A stretch of 64,000 nt of DNA from Pseudoalteromonas phenolica (GCF_005876835.1 NZ_PPSW01000012.1:124001-188000), one strand, 5' to 3'; shown: positions 50,711 through 60,604, numbered from the stretch's first letter. Notes: generated by a model not told the origin, from the letters alone. Translations and numbers: made by a program.

Positions 50711-51736
50711 TTATTTTGCTATTTTGTCAGTAAGCCCTAATAGTGATTTCTGATAGGCCAATGGTGTTATGCCAAACCATTTTTTACATGCATGGGTAAA
50801 TGAAGATTGCTCTACAAAGCCCAGCTCATAGGCAGTTTGCGCAATGGTATTGTGTTTAAGTAAGTTATCTATACGAGATTTACGTTCAGCTTCTAGCATG
50901 GCCGAAAAACTCGTTTGATGCGCTTTTAACTTTCTTTGTAATGTACGTGCACTCATAAAAAGGGCTTCAGCAATACGTTTTTGATCGCAACCCTGTAAGT
51001 TGCTTGTAGCACTGAGTAAAGTGGCAACTTGCTGTTTGATATTACTGTTTCGTATAAATTGAGAAAGCTCAGATTGAGAGAGCTTTTTTTGTAAGAGCTC
51101 AGTTTCAGAAAGCTTAACCAATGCTTGAAACATGGCCTTATTTTCAGAGGTAAATGGTAGTGCCAGCAGTGTTTTATCAAAACTTATGCGGTTTTCATTA
51201 GTATTTGTTATTACCTCGCAATTAAACCATTCTTTTAGCTGTGCAATTTCTTGTGCTGACAAAGCAAAGCTAAATGTCACTTGATTAGGAGAAAGCGTTT
51301 CACCAAGGATCTTTCTCACCGTCGCAACCCAAGCTGTGGTATTTCGAAGTACCATCTGTTTGCAGTCGGTGGAGAGCGGTTGCCAATCTAAATGCGCAAA
51401 TGTGTCAGTCACATTTAGCTGGGTTTGCCCAATATCAGCCACCAATGCGTCAAATCGCCCGAGTACGTCTATGGCCTGTGCGAGATTCTCACAGCTTTCG
51501 ACCAAATAGCCCAGTACACCGTAATCTCTTGCTTGAATGTGCTTGCCCAATTCAAACCCAAACAAGCTCAGCTCTGTGCGCTCTGCACCAAAGTTAAGCA
51601 AATCAACATAGGTTTTCATGGCAATGCGCTCAGATGAGAGCTGAGCGATATTGCATTTTATCTCTGTCGTAGAGATGCCCTGATCATTCAAAAAAGCCAA
51701 GACACTGTGCAAATATGCATTTGAAACTGACGCCAT
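50711..51736 (-). CDS. AraC-family transcriptional regulator with OruR-like N-terminal domain
   Basis: 341 residues. The N-terminal 200 residues match the arabinose-binding-like domain of OruR/ArgR-type AraC proteins (LGKHIQARDYGVLGYLVESC). The C-terminal HTH (ADDR-like QKRIAEALFMSARTLQRKLK, TAYELGFVEQSSFTHACKKW) is intact. ATG 51736 has AGGG upstream. It is divergent, by 99 bp, from the SRPBCC-desaturase pair, its likely target. Confidence 0.86.
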   Translation of the reverse strand: MASVSNAYLHSVLAFLNDQGISTTEIKCNIAQLSSERIAMKTYVDLLNFGAERTELSLFGFELGKHIQARDYGVLGYLVESCENLAQAIDVLGRFDALVADIGQTQLNVTDTFAHLDWQPLSTDCKQMVLRNTTAWVATVRKILGETLSPNQVTFSFALSAQEIAQLKEWFNCEVITNTNENRISFDKTLLALPFTSENKAMFQALVKLSETELLQKKLSQSELSQFIRNSNIKQQVATLLSATSNLQGCDQKRIAEALFMSARTLQRKLKAHQTSFSAMLEAERKSRIDNLLKHNTIAQTAYELGFVEQSSFTHACKKWFGITPLAYQKSLLGLTDKIAK

Positions 51737-51835
51737 AACAACCCTGTCGCAAAATAACAAAACCTTGTCGTATTAGCGCAAGAACCTCACTTATTGTCAA
51801 ATTATGCTGTAAAAAAATCCAAACGTGATTCGATT

Positions 51836-52264
51836 ATGTTAGTCGTTGAATATCAAAAACAGATTGCTTGTAGCGCAGATACTTTGCTGAATGCCTTGCT
51901 CGACCACAGCAATCTTGACCGTTTTTTTAATGCAAAATTCAAAGTACTCAAACCTGCCGACAAAGATGAAATAACAGGTGGCAAGGGGTGTATCCGACAG
52001 GTATCAATATTGTATGTAAATTTTGAAGAGCAGATCACCAAAGCTGACCAAACTGGGATTTGTTATCAGGTGCTCAATGACTTCCCTGTTCGCCAGCACC
52101 GCGGGAAGATTCATTTTCATAAAATCGGCGAACACACCCAAGTTTCGTATCGAATTCAATGTCAAAGTCCTTGGTATATTCCCAAATTTGCACTCAAAGC
52201 CATCCTTCAAAAAGACATTGAACAATGCCTGAATAGACTTGGAGATATATATGCTTCCCGTTGA
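51836..52264 (+). CDS. SRPBCC-family (START-like) protein
   Basis: 142 residues with the helix-grip outline: an N-terminal strand (VVEYQKQIACSADTLLNALL), a middle strand set, and a C-terminal helix (FALKAILQKDIEQCLNRLGD). The family binds hydrophobic ligands. ATG 51836 was preferred over TTG 51794, which has no ribosome site and would intrude on the divergent promoter. It overlaps the sterol-desaturase-family gene by 14 bases. Confidence 0.72.
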   Translation: MLVVEYQKQIACSADTLLNALLDHSNLDRFFNAKFKVLKPADKDEITGGKGCIRQVSILYVNFEEQITKADQTGICYQVLNDFPVRQHRGKIHFHKIGEHTQVSYRIQCQSPWYIPKFALKAILQKDIEQCLNRLGDIYASR

Positions 52265-53060
52265 ACTTATTTTACTTGGTCTCAGCCCGATTTTCTTATT
52301 ATGTGTCGCTGTTGAGTTCTATAAAGCAAGGCAGAATTACAACATAAAAGACAGCTTAAACAACGCTGTGCTCGCGCTGTTGCATCAAGGTAGTGATGCC
52401 ATCGCGCTTATATTATTGATGCCATTCTTTTATTGGTTACATCAATTTGCCGTGTTTGATATCCCCTTTTCAATTGGCAGTTTATTAGTCGGCTTTTTAC
52501 TACAAGATTTTTTGTATTATTGGTTTCATCGTGCGTCTCATAATATCCACTGGTTTTGGCTTGCCCATGTGGTGCATCACAGCTCAAAGCATATGAACTT
52601 CACAACCGCTTTTAGGCAGAGCCTTTTATATCCCCTAGTAGGCATGTGGCTGTTTTGGCTGCCCATGATTTTACTGGGCTTTGCGCCTGCTATTGTGTTT
52701 GCCATTGTCGCCCTAAACCTCGCCTTTCAGTTTTTTGTGCATACGCAAACCATAGGCAACTTAGGGTGGCTCGAAAAGGTATTCAACACACCGACACACC
52801 ATAGAATTCATCACGCCACTAATACCCCTTATATTGATAAGAACTATGCCGGCGTTTTAATCATTTGGGACAAGTTATTCGGTACGTTTGTAGAAGAAGA
52901 TAAAAGCCTCATAATCCGCTATGGTATTGTGGGCCCAGAGCCTAAGAACACACCATGGAGTGCTAACTTTATGCAAGTTAAAATACTCTATAGGCAAGTG
53001 GTAATGGCCAAAGGGGTCATTAAAAAATTCAAAGTATTGTTAGGGTATCCTGAGTTTTAA
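52251..53060 (+). CDS. Sterol desaturase/fatty-acid hydroxylase family membrane protein
   Basis: 269 residues with four or five membrane helices and the three di-iron histidine clusters: WFHRASHN, HVVHHSSKHMN and THHRIHHATN, all intact. It hydroxylates or desaturates a lipid. GGAG lies 6 nt before ATG 52251. Coupled to the SRPBCC gene, whose product may supply or carry the lipid, and divergent from an AraC regulator. Confidence 0.86.
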   Translation: MLPVELILLGLSPIFLLCVAVEFYKARQNYNIKDSLNNAVLALLHQGSDAIALILLMPFFYWLHQFAVFDIPFSIGSLLVGFLLQDFLYYWFHRASHNIHWFWLAHVVHHSSKHMNFTTAFRQSLLYPLVGMWLFWLPMILLGFAPAIVFAIVALNLAFQFFVHTQTIGNLGWLEKVFNTPTHHRIHHATNTPYIDKNYAGVLIIWDKLFGTFVEEDKSLIIRYGIVGPEPKNTPWSANFMQVKILYRQVVMAKGVIKKFKVLLGYPEF

Positions 53061-53069
53061 ATGAGATAT

Positions 53070-53103
53070 AAATACTAGGCACAACTTTATGTGCCCAGTA
53101 TTT
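53070..53103. terminator. Bidirectional terminator between convergent genes
   Basis: A 14-bp stem with one mismatch (AAATACTAGGCACA, TGTGCCCAGTATTT) lies between the desaturase-family and lipoprotein stops. Confidence 0.7.
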
Positions 53104-53109
53104 GATATA

Positions 53110-53583
53110 TTAGAAATCAGAAAAGCTAGATTGAGACTTTAAAGCTGTTTCTAAGTCTGTAGAAAAAGAATTAAACGATTTTATTATTTCTTGATAACCG
53201 GATTTAGAAGGCCATGCCCATCCTTGACAGTTACTATAGCTTGGTACACTTTCTATCAATTCTAATTGCAACCTTGCCTTACCATCTTTAGCCATAAACT
53301 GAATGTCATACTCATTTGCACAAACATTCATGGCTAGCATCCAACTTGCAGCACCTTTTCCAATTAGTGTGGCTGATTCTTTATCTTGAACTCTCAGCAC
53401 TGAACGACTATCACCAAATGATTTTGCAAAATAATCTCTAGCTCTTGTCCAAAGCTCATCCTTTTCAACACTTGGAACCACATAATCATATGTAAATACG
53501 CGTTGAACATTTTTATCTGCTGGAGCCAATGATGCACATGACGAGAGTAAAACAATACCAATACCTAAAGTGAACTTCTTCAA
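53110..53583 (-). CDS. Lipoprotein with DUF4468-like domain
   Basis: 157 residues with lipobox LSSC near residue 16. The mature region (VFTYDYVVPSVEKDELWTRA, YFAKSFGDSRSVLRVQDKES, LIGKGAASW) resembles DUF4468, a TBP-like fold of unknown function. It starts at TTG with AAGGA 6 nt upstream. No obvious partner; the following 100 bp contain nothing clear. Confidence 0.68.
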   Translation of the reverse strand: MKKFTLGIGIVLLSSCASLAPADKNVQRVFTYDYVVPSVEKDELWTRARDYFAKSFGDSRSVLRVQDKESATLIGKGAASWMLAMNVCANEYDIQFMAKDGKARLQLELIESVPSYSNCQGWAWPSKSGYQEIIKSFNSFSTDLETALKSQSSFSDF

Positions 53584-53689
53584 AATAATTCCTTACTTTT
53601 GCTATAGAACTTATTGGCCCAAAACCGTGACATATAATAGACGTATAAAAGTTAATGTAAATACGACTGTAATGGCATGTAATATTTGA

Positions 53690-54163
53690 TTAAGTACCAA
53701 AGTTTTTAAACATCACAGCCACATCAACGTCTCGGTAATTCACCTGTGTTTCAATTTCCCAGCCAAGTTTGGCATAAAGACCCCCATTCAAAGACTCTGT
53801 TTGCAAATGTAGAAGGCTGATTTTGAGCTCAATGGCGTACTTTTCTGCATGCATAACCAATTGAGATGCAATGTGCTGACCTCTGTAGTCTGGGTTAACA
53901 TACACACCACCCAGCCAATACTCTTTGTCGGGGTAAATAGTCATTTCACGGTACTTAATTTGTACCGCGCCCACTAAGGTTTGCCCTTCAACAGCCAAAA
54001 TAATAAGTGGTACTCGGTCCGTGTTTAAATAATCTTGCAACTTGTCTTGAAACGATTCAACCGAGCCATCTTCAACATAGGTGCCCCATTCATCAAAATA
54101 CCATTTTGCCAACAGGGGGATATGCTGAGGATGATAAGCTAAATAAGTAAATTCTATCGCCAT
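53690..54163 (-). CDS. GNAT-family N-acetyltransferase
   Basis: 157 residues. The acetyl-CoA site is visible as LGGVYVNPDYRGQHIASQLV, with beta-strands VGAVQIKYREM before it and LLHLQTESLNGGLYAKLGWE after it. ATG 54163 has AAGGA 8 nt upstream. Substrate unknown. Confidence 0.85.
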   Translation of the reverse strand: MAIEFTYLAYHPQHIPLLAKWYFDEWGTYVEDGSVESFQDKLQDYLNTDRVPLIILAVEGQTLVGAVQIKYREMTIYPDKEYWLGGVYVNPDYRGQHIASQLVMHAEKYAIELKISLLHLQTESLNGGLYAKLGWEIETQVNYRDVDVAVMFKNFGT

Positions 54164-54233
54164 GCTAATATCCTTATTAAACAAAGCCTTTAAGGCTAAG
54201 TTAATAATTTCATATCAATACGACAATAACGCG

Positions 54234-54638
54234 TTAAAGCTGTTTATACCATTTACTATTGGCATATTTGAAGTGATTCAATAATTTACTGCGTATTCCC
54301 ACTACTTTTAAGCAAAAATACAAGTGATCAACACAATTATAATGCTCAATGCTGTAATTTGGTGCATAGCGGCTGGTAAGATGCTGATAGAGCTCGTCAA
54401 TTTTAGTTTCATTGTTTGATAGTAGAAGTGGCTGCTTATAGATAACTTTCCCTTTGCGCGGAATAGATTCTCTAATATAACCGTTAAAGCCAAAACCATG
54501 CGCTGCAGAGGTTTTATGGGTTAAGTCACTTACTACCAAACACGCATGTTTACGATACAGCGGATGCTGCTCAGGTAGCCTGAGCAGATCGGTCGCATAA
54601 GAGTGGCGAATATAAGCGGTGATCAGAAACTGGCTCAT
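54234..54638 (-). CDS. Small protein with His and Asn-Cys motifs, possible permuted papain-like fold
   Basis: 134 residues, no signal peptide. The order is a conserved-looking His (RKHACLVVSD) early, and HYNCVDHLYFC late, the arrangement seen in permuted NlpC/P60-like proteins (LRAT and PPPDE types: His first, Cys in an NC motif later). If so it could cut or transfer an amide or ester. Last gene of the seven-gene operon, 11 nt after the outer-membrane protein gene. The fold is my inference; I know no family name. Confidence 0.55.
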   Translation of the reverse strand: MSQFLITAYIRHSYATDLLRLPEQHPLYRKHACLVVSDLTHKTSAAHGFGFNGYIRESIPRKGKVIYKQPLLLSNNETKIDELYQHLTSRYAPNYSIEHYNCVDHLYFCLKVVGIRSKLLNHFKYANSKWYKQL

Positions 54639-54649
54639 TAAACATTGTC

Positions 54650-55837
54650 TTAAAATTGCAAAAACAACCGTAAGCCTGAGTGTCTCGCTTGCACCCTATT
54701 ACTTTGCTTATCTGGCCACTGCCATTGATTGAATACGGATACAGAGACCATGTCATGCAAGGTATATTTGAGCCAGGCCTCTCCTTGATGTGCTTCAAAG
54801 TCTTGAAATGCTTGTTGCCTTTCAGTCGCTACTCCTAGGCCTAACTGCCAGTTACTTTGCGTCCATGTTGAAGCCACACTCAGAGTAGAATGGGTGAGTG
54901 TTTGCTCAAATTCATGAGAAGTAATATCTTTTTGTGCTTCAGCGTCACTTTGCTGTTGCTTGGTAAAGCCCATTCTCACCAACAAAGCAAATTCGCCTGT
55001 GCTTATTGGTTGGTGATATTGCAAGGCAGAGTACATACCCTTTGCCGCTTCGGCCTGATTTTTCCAAGCACCCAAATGTACTTCTGAGTTGTTAACGCGC
55101 CATTTCACTTCACTGGCGATAAACAGTTGGCTATTACCTTGTGTGAGTACATCAGCGTAATTACCTTGTTTATCCGCCAACCCCTCACTTCGACTCACTA
55201 GCAAAGTGTATCCCGGCTCATTTTCGCTGGGCTGTTTTAGATAGCGTATGCCCAAGGTGTAGTCTGGCGTGTAGATGCTGGTGTTATTCACCAAAGCTGG
55301 CAGTAAAAACTGGGTGTTTTCGTCATTCGCAATGCCATTTGTATCGACACCGCCTTCGATATCTAACAAACCAATGGTGAGTTCGGTGTCTGTATTGCTA
55401 TTAGGCTGTTGAAATGCACCTGAGTCTTGCCAAAAAAATGTAGAAATTTGAGCTCTGCCTGCTTCATTAGCATCTTGTGTGGTCAGCACGTCGGCACTAC
55501 TTTCGAATAGTGCGAACATTGCTTGTCCTTGCTCATCGGGCGTTTGGCTGTACTCAATACCAAGCTGAATTAATTGTTGCGTGTTCAATTGCAGACCAAG
55601 ATCAATATTTGCCGAAAATAATGAGCTCGAAAGTCCTTGCTTAGTGTTTTGCTGTGTGGTCCAAAGCATTGATGCATCAATCGTGAGAGCTTGATCATCT
55701 TTTGGCGTATAAGCTTGGCTGTGGATAGAAAACAAGACACCAGAAATAAACAGTTTAAGGGTTATAAGTAACTGAACTACGTTACTAATACCATGCCGTC
55801 TAGCGCTGATTTTTAAAGAAAAAAGGGATTGCCTCAT
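54650..55837 (-). CDS. Outer-membrane beta-barrel protein, porin-like
   Basis: 395 residues. Signal sequence after an unusually long N-terminus (cleavage near SIHSQA), then alternating amphipathic strands through the whole length and a C-terminal Phe (RLFLQF), as expected for a BAM substrate. No specific porin family recognised. It lies 75 nt after the coiled-coil membrane-protein gene in the operon and probably provides outer-membrane passage. Confidence 0.65.
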   Translation of the reverse strand: MRQSLFSLKISARRHGISNVVQLLITLKLFISGVLFSIHSQAYTPKDDQALTIDASMLWTTQQNTKQGLSSSLFSANIDLGLQLNTQQLIQLGIEYSQTPDEQGQAMFALFESSADVLTTQDANEAGRAQISTFFWQDSGAFQQPNSNTDTELTIGLLDIEGGVDTNGIANDENTQFLLPALVNNTSIYTPDYTLGIRYLKQPSENEPGYTLLVSRSEGLADKQGNYADVLTQGNSQLFIASEVKWRVNNSEVHLGAWKNQAEAAKGMYSALQYHQPISTGEFALLVRMGFTKQQQSDAEAQKDITSHEFEQTLTHSTLSVASTWTQSNWQLGLGVATERQQAFQDFEAHQGEAWLKYTLHDMVSVSVFNQWQWPDKQSNRVQARHSGLRLFLQF

Positions 55838-55912
55838 AATGTGACTCTTCTGCTAAAGAATCACACTTTAAACAAGATTAAAATCGATAAATTGGGGAAA
55901 CCCTCTGACTAA

Positions 55913-57016
55913 TCAGGCTTTTTTATCACCTAATCGATTCGCAATGTTATCCATCAATGCAAACATAATTTCGACGTTGTAGCCCAGAACAAACGCGAAC
56001 AGCATAGGTGAATAACTACCTTGTGGTACCCCTGTGCCCTCCCCCATCAACATACTACTAGACACACCGGCAACACCACCGAGCAAAATACGTAAGTTGT
56101 AATCTAAACAGAGTTTTTTGGAAAACGTACCGCGCTTGAAGTCAAGGTGTAGGTTTCTCAATACCAAAGTTAATGCGCCTAATAGCCCATACAGCAGGGG
56201 TAAAATATAATTCGCCAATAAGTTAACCACATATTCGGCCGAAAGCCGTGAGTCAAAAAAGGCTTGCCGTGCTTGATGAAGCACAAAAGCTTTATCTAAC
56301 TCCGAGATCTTATCTTTTAGCTGTGTAATTTGCTTAGCGCTTTCATGACTTCGTGGCTGCTCAGTAATGAAGTCTAATTGTGCCGTTAACTTAGCTTTAT
56401 TCTGCTGATATTTAAATTTATCAAACTCAGAAATCGTCACTTCATGGCTAAAACCCAATCGCCAATATTTATTCCATCTGAGTAACAAAGTGCGGTTAGC
56501 ATCAAATTCCTGGTCAAGTTCTTGCTCTTTACGCTTTATGGCTAGCCACTCTGAGCTTGCTTTGTGTGAGGGGTTTAAACTTAGTACCTGTAATTTTTCT
56601 CGAAACTCATTTCGCTCTGCGAATAACGCATGAGTTTTATGAATTACTCCAATACCAACCATATAATAAGTTTGTAAGCTCACTGTCAGTATAATGATGG
56701 CACAAACTAACAACCCGTAATATAAAGGAATACGGTGTACTTGTTTGAATTGCTTAGGAAAACGTGCCTGCCAAGAGTGACTGGGATTACTGTCACGAAT
56801 ACTCACCACACTGGCCGGCGCAACTTGTTTGACTAGTGCATTAAAGTATTGCCAAAATGCCGCTTCATCTTCTTCTGAGAGTGTTTTTTGTTCGTTAAAC
56901 TCAGTTTTAATTCTAAGTACGTCTTTGAGTAACTTGCCGTCAAGCTGCAAGCCTTGACGACAAATGTAAGCCACCAGTAATTCCAGCTCTGCCATTGCTT
57001 CCTCGAGCTCTGTCAT
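55913..57016 (-). CDS. Membrane protein with periplasmic coiled coil
   Basis: 367 residues. An N-terminal cytoplasmic helical domain of 95 residues leads to a transmembrane helix (about 98-120), a long charged coiled coil (about 130-260), then three closely spaced hydrophobic helices (about 268-290, 308-326, 333-352) and a short basic end. No family recognised. It starts 19 nt after the binding-protein gene. A long periplasmic coiled coil between membrane segments could reach to the outer-membrane protein encoded next. Confidence 0.6.
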   Translation of the reverse strand: MTELEEAMAELELLVAYICRQGLQLDGKLLKDVLRIKTEFNEQKTLSEEDEAAFWQYFNALVKQVAPASVVSIRDSNPSHSWQARFPKQFKQVHRIPLYYGLLVCAIIILTVSLQTYYMVGIGVIHKTHALFAERNEFREKLQVLSLNPSHKASSEWLAIKRKEQELDQEFDANRTLLLRWNKYWRLGFSHEVTISEFDKFKYQQNKAKLTAQLDFITEQPRSHESAKQITQLKDKISELDKAFVLHQARQAFFDSRLSAEYVVNLLANYILPLLYGLLGALTLVLRNLHLDFKRGTFSKKLCLDYNLRILLGGVAGVSSSMLMGEGTGVPQGSYSPMLFAFVLGYNVEIMFALMDNIANRLGDKKA

Positions 57017-57035
57017 AACTGTTCGCCCTATTTAT

Positions 57036-58232
57036 TTAAAGCTGAGTTGAAGACATAATCAAGCCGCCAACTTTCATCGGCTCTCCTTGGCTATTGAAAA
57101 TATGCAGAGCATCTTCTAAAAAGTTAATGGGCAGGCTAGTGATTTCATCAGGCTTTCGCATCAAATTTATTGCAATATCAGGTGCCTTTACTAAACCAAC
57201 TGGTAACTCCCCCGGCTTGCCTTTGTGCATTAGAATACGTTTAGCATAGTTTGCCGCCAAACGGGCGTTACTTTCAAAACTGACACCAATAGCCATAAAG
57301 ACACTACGCTCACCACCTTCAACATGACTCGGCGTGACACTCAGCACAGGCACATTTTGCGCATAGACGTTAATCAGATCGACATTGTCATAAAGCTCAG
57401 AGCTACCTGTCACCAAAAAGGCTTTGGCTTGGTTTGATTTCTCAAGTTCAACAAACTCTTGCATTTTGCGCTCAAGATTATGATTTGGGTCTTTTAAATC
57501 AACCCCAATTTCGCTCACCTTTACTTTATATGCCTCTTGGAGGCTTAAAAACGGTTTTACCTGTGTCACCACTGAACTGGTGTTATTGGTATCATAAATA
57601 ATTGCCAGGTCGGTGAGATCTGATAAAAACTTAGACTTGATATAGGCCAGTTGTGTATCTACATTAATGTTCAAAGATGTATAAGCAATGTTTGTTTGGC
57701 TTTTCATCAACACGGGATCGACATAACCCATGGCTATCGGATCTTTACTACAGGCACTGACAACTGGAATGGCGCCATTTTTGTAATTTCGACTTACAAA
57801 ATCAGTTGCCTTAGAGCCCATTGAAAAAATGAGGTCGAACTGTTTTAACTGCGCCCATGCAACCATGGCTCCGGCTTCCACTTCATTGCCTTCGTAATTG
57901 AACAAAGTGAAATTGGCTTTTATGCCTGAGTTTCTGAAATCACGGGCAATCTCTGCCGTAGAAATATCATAGGCGGTGGACCATTTGGGTGATAAAACCA
58001 AAATCTTAAATTGCGGATCGGAATAACGATTTAACTCCGCTTGCTCTTTCAATCGCCCTGTTTTGGCGCTTTTTACAAAACGCTTTTTACAAGTTAAACC
58101 ATTGTGCTCTGGCGCAACCTTTTGATAAGCGATAAACATTCTATCGCAGAAACCCACTTCAAAAGCCTGAGCTTTGAACGCACATACAAAAACTGTGAAA
58201 AACAGCGTCAATATTACTTGTCCTTTTGACAT
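57036..58232 (-). CDS. Orphan TrpX-like ABC substrate-binding protein
   Basis: 398 residues with a signal peptide (cleavage near KAQA). Residues about 70-370 match the ABC_sub_bind/TrpX type of periplasmic binding protein: AWAQLKQFDLIFSMGSKATD, VSACSKDPIAMGYVDPVLM, TDLAIIYDTNNTSSV, PVLSVTPSHVEGGERSVFMA and GVSFESNARLAANYAKRILM. No ABC permease or ATPase is near. It overlaps the MFS gene by 19 bases, so the two proteins are made together, and it may feed or gate the sensor half of that transporter. Confidence 0.8.
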   Translation of the reverse strand: MSKGQVILTLFFTVFVCAFKAQAFEVGFCDRMFIAYQKVAPEHNGLTCKKRFVKSAKTGRLKEQAELNRYSDPQFKILVLSPKWSTAYDISTAEIARDFRNSGIKANFTLFNYEGNEVEAGAMVAWAQLKQFDLIFSMGSKATDFVSRNYKNGAIPVVSACSKDPIAMGYVDPVLMKSQTNIAYTSLNINVDTQLAYIKSKFLSDLTDLAIIYDTNNTSSVVTQVKPFLSLQEAYKVKVSEIGVDLKDPNHNLERKMQEFVELEKSNQAKAFLVTGSSELYDNVDLINVYAQNVPVLSVTPSHVEGGERSVFMAIGVSFESNARLAANYAKRILMHKGKPGELPVGLVKAPDIAINLMRKPDEITSLPINFLEDALHIFNSQGEPMKVGGLIMSSTQL

Positions 58233-60604
58233 GTTAACCTCATAAAAATATAAAAAACAAATCCCATAGCAATGAAAATACAGCCCACTAAAGATAAGTT
58301 AGTATTCACTTTGCTATTACTATCTTGTACCAAAATTACCGCTGTCAGAATGGGGCCCAATACCGCCCCCATACGCTCCAAAAATCGATAATTAGCCGCG
58401 GTAATGTCACTGCCAAATTGTTTAGCATAGTGACTATTCAGCATCACCCCGACCAATGGGCTGCCCAATGTGCCCTGAAAAAAGCCCACCATAAGTACCG
58501 CAATCACAATAACGCTCACCGACAACAGTTCTTGATAGCTTTGCAGTGGCCCATAGTGACTTAAGGTATGCGCCACCCACTCAAAACTGGCTATGAGCAT
58601 AATGCTTAACCCGGCGCCCAAAACACTCAAACTAATGGCTCGTAATTGGTTATTGGCATTGGGCTTAGCTAAATGTGTCGCAATTAGGATCGCGAAGAAA
58701 TACAAGGCAATAATTTGCCCAGCGATATTAGGGTCTGCAAACTGCTGGTTGATAAGCACTGGGATATAAATCAAGATCACCCCGGTATGTATGGCTTTGA
58801 TTGGGATAGCGATAAGTAACAAGCACTGCTGTAATTGCCTGTCTTTAAACATCATTAGTAAATCTGTTAGTAGGCCCTTGCTTGCAGAAGGTTTAACTTC
58901 GTCGTCATCGCTTGTTTCGACTGCCAGCTCTATAGATTGATTCAAGCTATAAAGAAATGTCAGGCCGCCAATGACAGCTGCACTCATAAATACCCCTGAA
59001 ACGCCTAAAATTGGCACCACGACCGCTCCTACAGACACCCCAGCGATGGCCCCGATATAAAAACCTATTAATAATTGATTACTCGCTGAAAACTGAGGGT
59101 GAGATTGTGCGATCCGTAAAAACTGACTTTGCACACAGATCACCAATAACCCCTGTGACATACCCGATAATAATCGCGCAATTGCAAGTAACTCAGCTTC
59201 AACAAAATAGGCAAGCACAAGCAACGACAGACTATTTACCACCAAGGCCAAACGCAGCATGGTTTGAACCCCAAAGCGCCTAACCCAAACTGCAGCAGGC
59301 ACCATGACACAAGCAAAACCTAAGAAGTACAAACTGAATATCAACTGTAATTCACCACTACTAAGCGCCAGTGTTTGCCTTAAGTAAGCAGGAAAAAAAG
59401 ATAAGGTGATCGACTCAAGCAAAACACCCAAAACAAAAATTGCTCTGATTGCTCGATAGCTACTCGGTAAAGCAGAATTGCTCACTTTACTGCTTCGCTG
59501 ACTGCTGACTACGGCTTCAACTAAGACATTTAAAATCAATAATAAAGCGGCTAACAAAATGAAAATATTGCGAACTGCCTTCCACAATTTCTGATAAATG
59601 TCGTTTCTTAACACCTCACTACACACTTGATAATCAGACAACCCGATTTGTCGGCAGTTTGTTATGACCCCCTCTTTGTTATCTGTTCCTGATGCTTCAC
59701 CCAGCTTCAACACATTCAAACTGTGCAAAATACTGTTATTAACCCGATAAGGCTCTAATAACTCATCAACACCACGTACCTGATGGTCTAAATCAAACCC
59801 CATATCGGTCACTGCACTCAAACGCTGCGACAATAAATCAAGCACCGCATCACTTTGACCAATAATTTTAGTTTGATATAGAGAAAAAGAAGTCATCACC
59901 AATTGCACAGTAAGTAAGCTAAACACACAATAAAACGCCCACTTCAAGGTGCTGGCCTTAGCTTGTTTTTGGAAAAGCCCCGCCACAAAAAAGGTAAAAA
60001 TGATGAAAACCCAAGGTATTGAATCGATAATCTTGCCAAATGCTTGATGGATTTCTTGATTGAAAATACCCGCAGTCAGGGCGATTGAAAGCACCCCTAC
60101 ATCAGCGGTATTAGTTGCCAATGGCAGTTGCAAAACATATTGCTGTGAGGCTGCTTTAGGCATTACTAGTCCCAGAATATCAATGTCGATTTGCTCAACG
60201 AGTTGTCCTGGAGCTGCTGAGCAAGATAAGGGAATGAGACCACTGTTTTGCCTGTCAGCTTGCGCATAAATGGGTTTTATTTCAGCCCGTTCGACCCCTT
60301 GGGTTTGCAATGCAAAAGTATGTACTTGCGGTGCAAACCCTTTGTATTCAATCGGCATACCTAAGCTGAGCGACTGATTAATTTGCTGACGTAAGATATG
60401 TGATTGATTACAAATATTTTTAAGCACCAACTCTGGGGCAACCCGGTATGCTTCACCCGCGGCAATGAACACTATCACAGCAACACACAATAATAAGGTG
60501 ACTTGCAATTGCCCAGTTTGCTTTAGCAAATACATTAGCCCAATGCGATTTGCTGCCTCATGTTGCTCTTCGGGGTTATGCATAACCTCTGGCTCTACTG
60601 ACAT
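58214..60604 (-). CDS. MFS transporter fused to an N-terminal membrane sensor-like region
   Basis: 796 residues, about twice the size of a normal MFS protein. Residues 1-370 hold a helix at about 34-53, a periplasmic region of about 140 residues, two helices (about 197-212 and 222-243), a second periplasmic region (245-338, with a Cys pair) and a helix at 341-362. Residues about 388-790 form the MFS core, with SLYFLGFACVMVPAAVWVRR as the loop 2-3-like motif and a long cytoplasmic linker in the middle. It overlaps the ligase gene by 10 bases and the binding-protein gene by 19. The N-terminal half has no name I recognise and looks like a signal receptor. Confidence 0.75.
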   Translation of the reverse strand: MSVEPEVMHNPEEQHEAANRIGLMYLLKQTGQLQVTLLLCVAVIVFIAAGEAYRVAPELVLKNICNQSHILRQQINQSLSLGMPIEYKGFAPQVHTFALQTQGVERAEIKPIYAQADRQNSGLIPLSCSAAPGQLVEQIDIDILGLVMPKAASQQYVLQLPLATNTADVGVLSIALTAGIFNQEIHQAFGKIIDSIPWVFIIFTFFVAGLFQKQAKASTLKWAFYCVFSLLTVQLVMTSFSLYQTKIIGQSDAVLDLLSQRLSAVTDMGFDLDHQVRGVDELLEPYRVNNSILHSLNVLKLGEASGTDNKEGVITNCRQIGLSDYQVCSEVLRNDIYQKLWKAVRNIFILLAALLLILNVLVEAVVSSQRSSKVSNSALPSSYRAIRAIFVLGVLLESITLSFFPAYLRQTLALSSGELQLIFSLYFLGFACVMVPAAVWVRRFGVQTMLRLALVVNSLSLLVLAYFVEAELLAIARLLSGMSQGLLVICVQSQFLRIAQSHPQFSASNQLLIGFYIGAIAGVSVGAVVVPILGVSGVFMSAAVIGGLTFLYSLNQSIELAVETSDDDEVKPSASKGLLTDLLMMFKDRQLQQCLLLIAIPIKAIHTGVILIYIPVLINQQFADPNIAGQIIALYFFAILIATHLAKPNANNQLRAISLSVLGAGLSIMLIASFEWVAHTLSHYGPLQSYQELLSVSVIVIAVLMVGFFQGTLGSPLVGVMLNSHYAKQFGSDITAANYRFLERMGAVLGPILTAVILVQDSNSKVNTNLSLVGCIFIAMGFVFYIFMRLTCQKDK

